DNA of 64,000 bases, from positions 425,501-489,500 of the forward strand of contig NZ_CP028414.1 in the NCBI RefSeq assembly GCF_000148585.2, given 5' to 3'. Position 1 is the stretch's first letter. Every line of letters begins with the position of its first letter. The notes under the pieces are model-generated. The model ran no database searches. It was not told where the DNA came from and saw nothing but the letters and a program-made list of their open reading frames with translations. This stretch comes from Streptococcus mitis NCTC 12261 (GTDB taxonomy: Bacteria > Bacillota > Bacilli > Lactobacillales > Streptococcaceae). The position numbers and the translations under genes are program-made. Below, piece by piece: positions 16,007 to 24,975 of the stretch.

Positions 16007-17283
16007 TCAGATTTTTCGCAAACGGTCGATAGCTTCCTTTCTTTGAGCCAAAGCCCGTTCATATTTACCAGTATCTTCTGCTTGGAAATAGTGATGATTA
16101 CGAATTTTTTCTGGTAGATAGTCTTGCTTGACCCAATTTCCAGGGTAGTTGTGTGGATAGAGATAGTCTTGGGCATTCCCCAGTTCCTTGCTTCCACTGT
16201 AGTGCCCATCACGCAGGTGTCGCGGAATAGGCAAGTGCCCTGATGTTTTGAGGTCAGCAAGTGCCTTATCCATAGCCACATAAGCTGAGTTGGATTTCGG
16301 AGAAAGGGCCAAATCAATCACGACATTGGCAATGAGAATACGGGCTTCTGGGAAACCAATCTTCTGGGCAGCATCCAGAGCAGTCACGGTGTGAATCTGG
16401 GCTTCAGGATTGGCCAAACCGATATCTTCATAAGCGATAACAGTCAAACGACGAGCGAGACTTGGCAAATCACCAGCCTCAATCAAGCGGGCAGCATAGT
16501 GAAGACTGGCATCAACATCTGAGCCACGGATAGACTTTTGCAGGGCTGAGAGGACATCGTAGTGGCCATCTCCATCCTTATCCATAGTGATGTAGCTTCG
16601 CTGCAGGCTATTTTCCATGATGTCTAGAGTGATATGGCGGATGCCCTTGTCATTTTCGGGAGTAGAAAGAACAGCCAAGTCAAGTGAGTTGAAGGCAGAG
16701 CGAAGGTCTCCGTTTGTAGAGGTAGCAATGAAATCCAGCGCATCCTCATCTAGTTCTACTGGAAAATCAAAACCACGCTCAGGGTTACTTAGAGCTATCT
16801 GCAGGGCCTCTTTGACGTCTTGGTTAGACAGAGGTTCCAACTCAAAAATTTGAACACGGCTACGAATGGCAGGAGTGACAGAGAAGAAAGGATTTTCAGT
16901 CGTAGCGCCAATCATGATGACCAGACCACTTTCCAAGAGAGGTAAGAGGAAGTCTTGCTTTGGTTTTATCTAGTCTATGAATCTCGTCTAGTAATAGGAC
17001 GAGACCACCAGAGAATTTAGCCTCTTCCGCAAATTTCTTGCAGTCGTTTTTTACTATCAACTGTCGCATTGAAAGTTCGAAAGGCATACTTAGTAGTCCC
17101 TGCGATGGCAGAGGCAATACTGGTCTTGCCGATTTCCCCGGAGGGCCATAGAGAATCATGGAGGGACAGGCGGTTGGCTTCTACCATGCGGCGGATGATT
17201 TTTCCTTGTCCGACCAGATGTTCCTGACCGATGACCTGGTCGATGGTTTTAGGGCGCATGCGAAGCGCGAGATTGTCTGGCAT
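16007..17283 (-). pseudogene. rarA: RarA/MgsA family recombination ATPase, multiply frameshifted
   Basis: Three overlapping frames cover a RarA (MgsA, clamp-loader-like AAA+ ATPase) gene, which acts at stalled replication forks. The total span, 1277 nt, is five nt longer than the 1272 nt expected for a 423-residue protein. Five extra bases can be placed: C in 17163-17165, G in 17136-17139, A in 17133-17135, T in 17031-17033 and A in 16959-16961. The first three cancel in frame but turn the Walker A motif (GPPGIGKT) into PSGEIGKT. The last two cut the frame. Walker B LLLDEIHR and the C-terminal part (16007-16936) are otherwise intact. All lesions are homopolymer extensions, so error must be excluded. 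Confidence 0.85.
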
Positions 17284-17398
17284 AGCAGTCCTTTCTAACG
17301 TAGATTTTCTGATGTATATGTGGTAAGATGGTAGTATCTATTTTAGCATATTTCCGAGCAATCGGGGCGATTAAAGAGTCGCATAGAAAGAGGACAAA

Positions 17399-17869
17399 AT
17401 GGCAACATACGGATTTTTAGATGTTTTAGAGGAAGAGTTGGAGAAGAATTTTCCTTTTGACTTTGAGATTAGTTGGGATAAGCGCAACCACGCGGTTGAA
17501 GTGAGTTTTTTGTTAGAAGCGCAAAATGCTGCAGGCGTGGAGATGGTGGATGAAGACGGAGAGGTTTCATCAGAAGATATCCTCTTTGAAGAAGCAGTGC
17601 TTTTTTACAATCCTGCTAAATCAACAGTCAATGAGGAAGACTATTTGACTGTCATCCCTTACTTGCCTAAAAAAGGATTTTCCCGCGAATTCTTAGCTTA
17701 TTTTGCGCTATTCCTCAAAGATACTGCCGAGGTTGGACTAGATGCCCTCATGGACTTTTTGGAAGACCCAGAAGCAGAAGAATTCGTCATGGAATGGAAC
17801 CAAGAAGTCTTTGAAGAAGGAAAAGTCGGCTTGGAAGAGGGAGAGTTTTATCCTTATCCGAGATACTAG
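17399..17869 (+). CDS. DUF3013 family protein
   Basis: This 156-residue, strongly acidic protein (starting MATYGFLDVLEEELEKNFPF) matches the streptococcal DUF3013 family, whose function is unknown. It has no signal peptide or membrane helix. It is transcribed away from rarA and is the first of a set with the M50-like and Nudix genes, spaced by a few bases. Confidence 0.8.
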   Translation: MATYGFLDVLEEELEKNFPFDFEISWDKRNHAVEVSFLLEAQNAAGVEMVDEDGEVSSEDILFEEAVLFYNPAKSTVNEEDYLTVIPYLPKKGFSREFLAYFALFLKDTAEVGLDALMDFLEDPEAEEFVMEWNQEVFEEGKVGLEEGEFYPYPRY

Positions 17870-17887
17870 GAGTTGGTTGGAGATTTT

Positions 17888-18955
17888 ATGAAGAAAATTG
17901 GGATTTATTTGGTTTATGTGCTAGCTGTTGTCTTTATTATGCTGGCTTTTGCTTGTGGAACCATCGCATTTGCAGAGCTGGGGTATTCCGCAGTTTTAGT
18001 CTTTACTTTTGGTTATGCCTTCGCTCTTCTAAGCATGTATTTAATCTTTATTCTTCATGAGCTGGGACATGCTTTTTGTGGCTACTTGACAGGCTATCGG
18101 CTGGTGGCTTTTGGATTAGGACATTTTATTTTGACCAAAAAGTCATGCAAGTTTCGTCTTAGTAGAACAGCCATTATGAAAAATGTTGGTGCTCAATACA
18201 TTGGTTTAAAAGAGGATGAAAGCGATCAAAGCATCATCCTGATGCTTTCAGGAGGCTTGATGGTTCATCTCAGCTTGATATTATTGGCGATAGTGTTTGG
18301 GTTTTTGACAAGAAGCTGGTATTTTGCAGGGACTTGGATTTTTCTTAATTTGTCTTTCTTCCTAAATAACATTTTGCCAGTCGGCATCACCGATGGAGCA
18401 AAAATTTGGGAATTGCTACAACACCCTGAAAATACGAAATACGCCTACCTGATGTTGAGGCATTCTGCCCAGACCTTGCTAGCTCCTCAAGAATATGATT
18501 TAAAAGACTTTATCATGCCTGTTGATGAGGAGGTGAGAGGGAGTTTTGCAGAAAGTGTTCAGACTCTTCAGGGGTTGGTATTCATATTGGATGATAATAT
18601 AGAACTTGCAAAGCAACAGTTTCAGTCTGTGTTAGATAAAACAGACAATCCAATGTCTAAAACTAGTTCTCAATTATACCTTCTTCAAGTTGCTCTGATG
18701 GAAGGAGATAATAAGAAGGCGGAAGAATATGCAAGTATTCGAGGAGTCAAATCCTTTTTATCTCTAAAAACAGCAGATATGCAGGTCATTCAAGCTTGGT
18801 ATCAATTTAAGGTAAAGAAAGATGTAGTTCAAACTCACAAGGCTATGAAGATTGCTAGACAGAAAATGAATAGCAGTCGGATGTTACGGGATGAGAAAAG
18901 CTATTATCAAAACTGGTTAGCTGAGCTGGAAAAGGAATTAACCGAAGGAGTCTAA
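17888..18955 (+). CDS. M50-like membrane zinc metalloprotease homologue
   Basis: ATG 17888 follows GGAG and gives 355 residues. Two N-terminal membrane helices precede HELGH (residues 57-61), the zinc site of M50 (site-2 protease-like) peptidases. A later NNILPVGITDGAK supplies the conserved N-P-x-x-x-x-D-G ligand motif. The C-terminal ~170 residues form a helical, TPR-like soluble region. It is probably an intramembrane protease or a related protein with an unknown substrate. It sits between DUF3013 and a Nudix gene in one likely operon. Confidence 0.72.
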   Translation: MKKIGIYLVYVLAVVFIMLAFACGTIAFAELGYSAVLVFTFGYAFALLSMYLIFILHELGHAFCGYLTGYRLVAFGLGHFILTKKSCKFRLSRTAIMKNVGAQYIGLKEDESDQSIILMLSGGLMVHLSLILLAIVFGFLTRSWYFAGTWIFLNLSFFLNNILPVGITDGAKIWELLQHPENTKYAYLMLRHSAQTLLAPQEYDLKDFIMPVDEEVRGSFAESVQTLQGLVFILDDNIELAKQQFQSVLDKTDNPMSKTSSQLYLLQVALMEGDNKKAEEYASIRGVKSFLSLKTADMQVIQAWYQFKVKKDVVQTHKAMKIARQKMNSSRMLRDEKSYYQNWLAELEKELTEGV

Positions 18956-18956
18956 T

Positions 18957-19385
18957 ATGGAAATAGAACTTACTGATTTCCAAGGTTGCAAGATTGCCTT
19001 ATTTTGTGGTGATAAGCTACTGGTCATCTTGCGTGATGATAAGGAAAATATCCCTTGGCCCAATATGTGGGAGTTGCCGGGTGGTGGCCGTGAAGGGGAC
19101 GAAAGCCCATTTGAATGTGCGGCGCGTGAAGTTTATGAAGAACTGGGGATTCATCTGACTGAGGATTGTCTGCTTTGGAGTAGGGTTTATCCAAGTGTGC
19201 TCTATGAAGGTCGGTACTCTGTCTTTATGGTTGGTCAGCTAAGACAAGAACAATTTGACAATATTACCTTTGGAGATGAAGGACAGGGCCATCAGCTGAT
19301 GAATGTCGAGGAATTTCTTAGCTCCAGTCAAGCTGTACCTCAGTTGCAAGAGAGATTAAAAGATTATTTAAAAGTAAGTGATTAG
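18957..19385 (+). CDS. Nudix hydrolase
   Basis: The 142-residue protein has a full Nudix box (GGREGDESPFECAAREVYEE, then LGI), which binds metal and cleaves nucleoside diphosphates linked to another moiety. Members of this size include MutT-type sanitising enzymes. ATG 18957 lies one base after the previous stop, indicating translational coupling. The substrate is unknown. Confidence 0.85.
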   Translation: MEIELTDFQGCKIALFCGDKLLVILRDDKENIPWPNMWELPGGGREGDESPFECAAREVYEELGIHLTEDCLLWSRVYPSVLYEGRYSVFMVGQLRQEQFDNITFGDEGQGHQLMNVEEFLSSSQAVPQLQERLKDYLKVSD

Positions 19386-19392
19386 AAAGGAT

Positions 19393-19419
19393 GGTTCGGT
19401 TAAATTTCTAAACTGAACC
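19393..19419 (+). other. Short hairpin after the Nudix gene
   Basis: GGTTC-GTT and AAC-GAACC arms can pair. No U-run follows, so it is not a classical terminator. Confidence 0.4.
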
Positions 19420-19426
19420 CGCCCTA

Positions 19427-19500
19427 AACACTGTGCCAAAAAGATAAACTTCTCTTAGACACAAGCGTCTTCAGAGAATTTCCTATTTTGGCTTTGTGTT
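19427..19500 (+). other. Long hairpin leader upstream of prmA
   Basis: AACAC/GTGTT, GCCAAAA/TTTTGGC and TTCTCT/AGAGAA arms are nested in correct order, so this 74-nt stretch can form one long interrupted stem-loop. It ends 22 nt before the prmA start and is not followed by a U-run. Confidence 0.55.
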
Positions 19501-19522
19501 TTACGGGCTTGGTATCTTAATA

Positions 19523-20473
19523 ATGGAAACATGGCAAGAGTTAAAAGTTACAGTTAAGCGTGAGGGAGAGGAGTTAGTCTCTAATCTCTTGATTGAGCTG
19601 GGTGCCCAGGGTGTTGCGATTGAAGACAGTATGGACTATGTGGGCAACGTCAATCGTTTCGGTGAAATTTTCCCTGAGGTCGAGCAGCAAGAAGAAATCG
19701 TAGTGACAGCCTATTACCCTGATACGGTTGATGTAGCAACGGTTGAGTCAGATTTGCAGGCTCGTCTAGCAGAATTGACAGATTTTATGGATTTGGGTGA
19801 AGTCAAGATGGGGACGACTGCCTTGGCTGAGGAAGACTGGGCAGACAACTGGAAGAAATACTATGAACCTGCTCGCATCACTCATGATTTGACCATCGTG
19901 CCGTCGTGGACAGACTATGAGGCGACTGCTGGGGAAAAGATTATCAAGCTGGATCCTGGCATGGCTTTTGGTACGGGGACCCATCCAACCACTAAGATGA
20001 GCCTCTTTGCCTTGGAGCAGGTTCTTCGTGGTGGGGAAACAGTGCTAGATGTGGGGACTGGATCAGGCGTCCTCTCTATTGCTAGCTCGCTACTGGGTGC
20101 TAAGGAAATTTTCGCCTACGACCTAGATGATGTAGCGGTTCGTGTGGCTCAGGAAAATATTGAGCTCAACCCTGGCATGGAAAACATCCATGTAGCTGCA
20201 GGTGATTTGCTTAAGGGGGTTGAGATTGAGGCAGATGTCATTGTGGCTAATATCTTGGCGGATATTCTCATTCATCTGACAGATGATGCTTATCGATTGG
20301 TCAAGGATGAAGGCTACCTCATCATGAGTGGGATTATCAAGGACAAGTGGGACATGGTGCGCAAGTCGGCTGAGTCAGCTGGATTTTTCCTCGAAACTCA
20401 CATGGTTCAAGGGGAATGGAATGCCTGTGTCTTTAAGAAAACCAAGGATATTTCCGGTGTGATTGGAGGCTAG
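19523..20473 (+). CDS. prmA: Ribosomal protein L11 methyltransferase
   Basis: The 316-residue length equals that of streptococcal PrmA when ATG 19523 is used; the GTG at 19496 lies inside the leader hairpin. The N-terminal substrate-recognition domain is followed by a class I methyltransferase fold with [13 protein letters not shown] (SAM loop) and VVANILADI. It methylates ribosomal protein L11. It is followed by rsmE with a 1-bp gap, a conserved pairing of ribosome-modifying enzymes. Confidence 0.93.
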   Translation: METWQELKVTVKREGEELVSNLLIELGAQGVAIEDSMDYVGNVNRFGEIFPEVEQQEEIVVTAYYPDTVDVATVESDLQARLAELTDFMDLGEVKMGTTALAEEDWADNWKKYYEPARITHDLTIVPSWTDYEATAGEKIIKLDPGMAFGTGTHPTTKMSLFALEQVLRGGETVLDVGTGSGVLSIASSLLGAKEIFAYDLDDVAVRVAQENIELNPGMENIHVAAGDLLKGVEIEADVIVANILADILIHLTDDAYRLVKDEGYLIMSGIIKDKWDMVRKSAESAGFFLETHMVQGEWNACVFKKTKDISGVIGG

Positions 20474-20474
20474 C

Positions 20475-21218
20475 ATGCAGCAGTATTTTGTAAAAGGTAA
20501 TGCTACCTCGCCAGTCATCATCGAGGATAAGGAAACCAGCAAGCATATGTTTCAGGTAATGCGCTTGAAAGAAGATGATGAGGTTACTTTGGTCTTTGAT
20601 GATGGAGTCAAGCGTTTGGCGCATGTGCTGGATGTGGAAGCTCGTCAGTTTGAGTTGGTCCAAGAACTAGATGACAATGTGGAACTGCCCGTTCAAGTAA
20701 CCATCGCATCTGGATTTCCCAAGGGAGACAAGCTGGAGTTTATCACTCAAAAAGTAACCGAACTCGGAGCTAGTCAAATCTGGGCCTTCCCAGCAGACTG
20801 GTCAGTTGCCAAGTGGGATGGCAAGAAATTGGGTAAAAAGGTTGAAAAACTAGAAAAAATTGCCCTTGGAGCAGCAGAACAAAGCAAGCGTAATTTGGTC
20901 CCAAGTATCAAGCTTTTTGAGAAGAAAGGAGATTTTCTAGCCCAACTTGACCAATTTGACCGCATTGTAGTGGCTTATGAAGAGTCGGCAAAAGAAGGAG
21001 AAGCCGCTGCGCTTTTACAAGCAGTTAATGGACTCGAGAAGGGAGCCAAATTGCTCTTTATCTTTGGTCCAGAAGGTGGTCTGTCACCTGCAGAAATCGA
21101 AAGTTTTGAAGCTAAGGGAGCAGTCTTGGCAGGTCTTGGTCCTCGTATTTTGCGAGCAGAAACAGCACCGCTTTACGCCTTATCAGCCCTTAGTGTTTTA
21201 TTAGAATTAGAGAAATAA
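20475..21218 (+). CDS. rsmE: 16S rRNA m3U1498 methyltransferase
   Basis: ATG 20475 is 5 bases after GGAGG and yields 247 residues. The C-terminal SPOUT-type knot motifs are clear: FGPEGGLSPAEIE and LGPRILRAETAPL. RsmE methylates U1498 of 16S rRNA in assembled 30S subunits. It is coupled to prmA and followed by pepF 10 bp later. Confidence 0.93.
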   Translation: MQQYFVKGNATSPVIIEDKETSKHMFQVMRLKEDDEVTLVFDDGVKRLAHVLDVEARQFELVQELDDNVELPVQVTIASGFPKGDKLEFITQKVTELGASQIWAFPADWSVAKWDGKKLGKKVEKLEKIALGAAEQSKRNLVPSIKLFEKKGDFLAQLDQFDRIVVAYEESAKEGEAAALLQAVNGLEKGAKLLFIFGPEGGLSPAEIESFEAKGAVLAGLGPRILRAETAPLYALSALSVLLELEK

Positions 21219-21228
21219 GAGGAAGAAA

Positions 21229-23025
21229 ATGGAACAAAAACACCGTTCAGAATTTCCAGAGAAGGAACTTTGGGATTTAACAGCCCTATACCAAGACCGT
21301 GAGGATTTCTTGCGTGCAATCGAGAAAGCTCGCGAAGACATCAACCAGTTTAGTCGTAATTACAAGGGGAATCTTCATACTTTTGAGGATTTTGAAAAGG
21401 CTTTTGCGGAACTGGAGCAAATCTACATTCAGATGAGCCATATTGGTAACTATGGCTTTATGCCTCAGACGACAGACTATAGCAATGACGAATTTGCCAA
21501 CATTGCCCAAGCTGGGATGGAATTTGAAACAGATGCTAGCGTAGTCTTGACCTTCTTTGACGATGCCTTGGTGGAAGCTGATGAGGAAGTCTTGGATCGT
21601 TTGGGTGAATTACCTCATTTGACGGCGGCTATTCGTCAGGCAAAAATCAAAAAAGCCCACTATCTAGGGGCTGATGTGGAGAAGGCCTTGACCAATCTCG
21701 GTGAAGTTTTCTACAGTCCACAGGACATTTACACTAAGATGCGAGCTGGGGATTTTGAAATGGCCGACTTTGAAGTCAATGGCAAGACCTACAAAAACAG
21801 CTTTGTGACCTATGAGAATTTCTACCAAAACCACGAGGATGCTGAGGTTCGTGAGAAATCTTTCCGTTCCTTCTCAGAAGGTCTTCGTAAGCACCAAAAT
21901 ACGGCTGCAGCAGCCTATCTAGCCCAAGTCAAGTCTGAAAAACTATTGGCAGATATGAAGGGTTACGACTCTGTCTTTGATTACCTTCTGGCTGAGCAAG
22001 AAGTGGACCGTGCTATGTTTGATCGTCAGATTGACCTCATCATGAAGGATTTTGCGCCCGTTGCTCAGAGATACCTCAAGCATGTTGCCAAAGTAAATGG
22101 TCTTGAAAAGATGACCTTTGCAGATTGGAAATTGGACTTGGATAGCGCCCTAAATCCTCAAGTGACTATTGACGACGCCTATGATTTGGTCATGAAGTCG
22201 GTAGAACCTTTGGGGAAAGAATATTGTCAAGAAGTTGCTCGCTATCAAGAAGAGCGCTGGGTGGACTTTGCTGCCAATAGTGGCAAGGATTCTGGCGGTT
22301 ATGCGGCGGATCCATATCGCGTGCACCCTTATGTCCTCATGAGCTGGACAGGTCGTTTGAGTGATGTCTATACTTTGATTCATGAAATCGGGCATTCTGG
22401 TCAATTCATCTTTTCAGATAATCACCAAAGCTACTTTAATGCCCACATGTCGACCTACTATGTTGAAGCACCGTCAACTTTCAATGAGTTGCTTCTCAGT
22501 GATTACTTGGAACACCAATCTGACGACCCACGTCAAAAACGCTTCGCTCTTGCTCACCGCTTGACAGACACCTACTTCCATAACTTTATTACCCACCTTT
22601 TGGAAGCAGCCTTCCAGCGTAAGGTGTATACATTGATTGAAGAAGGGGAGACCTTTGGAGCAAGCAAACTCAACAGTATTATGAAGGAAGTTTTGACAGA
22701 TTTCTGGGGAGATGCTATTGAAATTGACGACGATGCGGCTCTGACTTGGATGCGCCAAGCTCACTACTATATGGGCTTGTATAGTTACACTTACTCAGCA
22801 GGACTAGTTATCTCGACTGCTGGTTACCTTCATCTAAAAAATTCAGAAACTGGAGCTGAAGACTGGCTCAAACTTCTCAAATCAGGTGGTAGCAAGACAC
22901 CGCTTGAGTCAGCTATGATTATCGGAGCAGATATTTCAACAGACAAACCACTCCGTGATACAATCCAATTCTTGTCAGACACAGTTGATCAGATCATCGC
23001 CTACAGTGCCCAGTTGGGAGAGTAA
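21229..23025 (+). CDS. pepF: Oligoendopeptidase F
   Basis: The 598-residue M3B zinc peptidase has the HEIGHSGQF motif with the metal-binding histidines at residues 385 and 389 and a downstream glutamate ligand in EAPSTFNE. It cleaves short peptides in the cytoplasm. Length agrees with the family. A SPRITE-like repeat right after the stop provides the terminator. Confidence 0.92.
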   Translation: MEQKHRSEFPEKELWDLTALYQDREDFLRAIEKAREDINQFSRNYKGNLHTFEDFEKAFAELEQIYIQMSHIGNYGFMPQTTDYSNDEFANIAQAGMEFETDASVVLTFFDDALVEADEEVLDRLGELPHLTAAIRQAKIKKAHYLGADVEKALTNLGEVFYSPQDIYTKMRAGDFEMADFEVNGKTYKNSFVTYENFYQNHEDAEVREKSFRSFSEGLRKHQNTAAAAYLAQVKSEKLLADMKGYDSVFDYLLAEQEVDRAMFDRQIDLIMKDFAPVAQRYLKHVAKVNGLEKMTFADWKLDLDSALNPQVTIDDAYDLVMKSVEPLGKEYCQEVARYQEERWVDFAANSGKDSGGYAADPYRVHPYVLMSWTGRLSDVYTLIHEIGHSGQFIFSDNHQSYFNAHMSTYYVEAPSTFNELLLSDYLEHQSDDPRQKRFALAHRLTDTYFHNFITHLLEAAFQRKVYTLIEEGETFGASKLNSIMKEVLTDFWGDAIEIDDDAALTWMRQAHYYMGLYSYTYSAGLVISTAGYLHLKNSETGAEDWLKLLKSGGSKTPLESAMIIGADISTDKPLRDTIQFLSDTVDQIIAYSAQLGE

Positions 23026-23028
23026 ATT

Positions 23029-23190
23029 AAAAGAGTCTGGGATAAAAGTCTAACCTTAAATATAAAAAACGAACAAAACGAGTTATCTGACACTCAGAAT
23101 TCTGTCTTGTTCGCTTTTTTTCTAATCTATTAATTTAAAAATTTAGAATAAAGAATTCCTAAAATCAAAATTTTTTGTCCTGGCCTCTTA
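23029..23190. repeat. SPRITE-like repeat with central terminator
   Basis: A ~162-bp element bounded by AAGAGTCTGGGATAAAAG and TTTTTTGTCCTGGCCTCTT. In the middle, CGAACA pairs with TGTTCG ahead of a seven-T run. It is an inverted copy of the element at 31767-31933. It ends three bases before the stop codon of the leftward SnoaL-like gene and can terminate both genes. Confidence 0.75.
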
Positions 23191-23192
23191 AA

Positions 23193-23582
23193 TTATCCCC
23201 AAAAGCTATCTTCTTCAGCTTGATCTGAAGAGAAGAGCCAAACTTCTTTGATTTTTCCGTCTTCAATGCGGAAGAGGTCAATCCCGTTCATATTGAGTTC
23301 AGTACCATCAGCACGTGTTCCAAGAAAAGTAACATTGGCTGCGATTAAATCCTTATTGTCAGAAACCCAATTTGTTATCACCTTAAAGGTTCCACTAGTT
23401 TTCTCAGCAAATGTAGCCAGGTGAGTTCCTAGCTTGTCCTTACCACCAACTGAACCAGATATACTATGAGTACCAGGTTGATGCCAGATAATATCGTCTG
23501 CCATCGTTTCAAAGACACTGGGAAAGTCACCAGCAATTAAAGCTTGGTTATAAGCATTGAAAATTTCTAAGTTTGTTGACAT
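23193..23582 (-). CDS. SnoaL/NTF2-like protein
   Basis: ATG 23582 after TGGAGAA gives 129 residues with the cone-fold pattern of SnoaL-like/NTF2 proteins (MADDIIWHQPG, then NGIDLFRIEDGKIKEVW). Such proteins bind or isomerise small molecules. It is divergent from an HxlR regulator that probably controls it. The ligand is unknown. Confidence 0.78.
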   Translation of the reverse strand: MSTNLEIFNAYNQALIAGDFPSVFETMADDIIWHQPGTHSISGSVGGKDKLGTHLATFAEKTSGTFKVITNWVSDNKDLIAANVTFLGTRADGTELNMNGIDLFRIEDGKIKEVWLFSSDQAEEDSFWG

Positions 23583-23613
23583 ATATATTCTCCATTTCTT
23601 TTTTATGATATAA

Positions 23614-23628
23614 TTGTAACAGTTACAA
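23614..23628. promoter_or_regulatory. Palindrome between SnoaL-like and HxlR genes
   Basis: TTGTAACAGTTACAA is a perfect 15-bp palindrome about 32 bp upstream of the SnoaL-like start, overlapping the expected promoter. Confidence 0.55.
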
Positions 23629-23660
23629 ACAAAAAAACAAGTAGATACTTTTTCGATAGC

Positions 23661-23692
23661 TAGTATCAAAAGTAGTACTATTATTGATACTA
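23661..23692. promoter_or_regulatory. Spaced inverted repeat, candidate HxlR operator
   Basis: TAGTATCA (23661-23668) and TGATACTA (23685-23692) are perfect arms around a 16-bp centre that includes TAGTACTA. HxlR regulators bind such spaced repeats in divergent promoters. Confidence 0.6.
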
Positions 23693-23732
23693 AAAGATAA
23701 ATTTTTTTTAAAAAATAGAAAGAGGATATTTT

Positions 23733-24065
23733 ATGACAAATAAAGTGAGTGAGTATGGTATTTGTCCATTTGCGACAACGCAGAGGGTTTTAACGGGGAA
23801 ATGGGCACTGGTAATCATTTATCAGTTGAGTACGGGTACCAAACGATTTAAAGAATTGCAAAGATTATTGCCTGGGATTACTCAAACTATTTTGACCCGT
23901 CATCTCCGTCAATTAGAAAAGGATAAGATTGTTCAACGAAAGGTCTATGCCGAAGTTCCACCACGAGTTGAGTACAGCTTAACCGAAATGGGGCAGGAAT
24001 TCAGAGTTGTTTTAGATGCTGTCGAGAAATGGGGTCTAGATTATATCAAGTTGCTAGAAATGTAG
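23733..24065 (+). CDS. HxlR family transcriptional regulator
   Basis: The 110-residue winged-helix protein has the family's conserved N-terminal cysteine (C11 in ICPFATTQ) and the RFKELQRLLPGITQTILTRH helix-turn-helix. Many HxlR proteins respond to aldehydes, quinones or disulfide stress through this cysteine. It is divergent from the SnoaL-like gene with palindromes between. It is followed closely by a DUF2785 gene. Confidence 0.85.
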   Translation: MTNKVSEYGICPFATTQRVLTGKWALVIIYQLSTGTKRFKELQRLLPGITQTILTRHLRQLEKDKIVQRKVYAEVPPRVEYSLTEMGQEFRVVLDAVEKWGLDYIKLLEM

Positions 24066-24076
24066 AAGTATTGACC

Positions 24077-24868
24077 ATGTATCAAAAGTTACTTAGAAAA
24101 ATAGAAGAAGAAAAACCAAGTTATCATCAGGAGGAAATCCAATGGTTGCTTGATCATTTGGGAGATTCTTCTCCAGAAATTCGCGATGACCTTGTTTTTA
24201 CAAGCTTTGCTAGAGGGATTCAGGAAGAGCTATTTACACAGGAACAATTTCATTTCATTGCTGAAGGGATTTCATCTGATGGAGGGTTAGATAAGGAGAT
24301 TGATAAGGTAGGCTTGTCAACACTTGAACGTTCTTTTAGGGCGCTTATTTATGCAAATCTCTTGTCTGCTGATGCCAACCAGCAATCGATTTTTTATCAG
24401 GAATTAAATGCAGGAATTCGTAATGTCCTTTTAAATCAAGGGTTGTACTATCTTTCAAAAGAAAAGGATACAACAGGTTTTTCAAGTCAGTATGGTCGGG
24501 TTCATGCTTTTGCACATGGAGCCGATTTACTGACAGAGGTGGTTTGTCATCCAGACTTTCCTAAAAACAGAATTCATGAAGTCTTTGACATACTTGGCCC
24601 ATTATTTAAAAGAATTCCCATTCGTTTTACAGATGATGAAGATTGGCGTTTAGCCAGAGTACTTTATGAACCGATTTTACAAGGGAAGTTAGCGCAAGAG
24701 CAAGTAGCCTCTTGGATAAAAACTGTTGATTTTCCGATAGAAGAAAGGGAGGATTTTTACAAATTTTCCAACTTTAGATCCTGTTTGTTGGAAGTCTATG
24801 TCCAACTTGACCAGAGAAACAGTTTACAAGATGACTTGAAAGAAGCTATCCAGTCTTTTCAATACTAG
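24077..24868 (+). CDS. DUF2785 family protein
   Basis: The start MYQKLLRKI at 24077 gives 263 residues and follows the HxlR stop by 11 bp. The protein is predicted to be helical and soluble, with the HAFAHGADLLTEVV motif typical of DUF2785. Its function is unknown. It may be co-transcribed with the regulator. Confidence 0.72.
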   Translation: MYQKLLRKIEEEKPSYHQEEIQWLLDHLGDSSPEIRDDLVFTSFARGIQEELFTQEQFHFIAEGISSDGGLDKEIDKVGLSTLERSFRALIYANLLSADANQQSIFYQELNAGIRNVLLNQGLYYLSKEKDTTGFSSQYGRVHAFAHGADLLTEVVCHPDFPKNRIHEVFDILGPLFKRIPIRFTDDEDWRLARVLYEPILQGKLAQEQVASWIKTVDFPIEEREDFYKFSNFRSCLLEVYVQLDQRNSLQDDLKEAIQSFQY

Positions 24869-24936
24869 GGATTAACTAGTATTACTTAGTAATAGGGTTT
24901 CTATTGTATCCTCCTACCTGATAATAAAAACTAATA

Positions 24937-24968
24937 AAAGAGGTTGAATCATTTTCCAACCTCTTTTT
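24937..24968 (-). terminator. Bidirectional terminator
   Basis: AAAGAGGTTG pairs with CAACCTCTTT with T-runs on both strands. It separates the DUF2785 gene from the converging acetoin reductase gene. Confidence 0.8.
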
Positions 24969-24975
24969 GTGTATC

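Noticed and set aside
15964-16317. 117-residue minus-strand frame over rarA
   Set aside because: It is an alternative frame within the rarA C-terminal region, with no family pattern or ribosome site.
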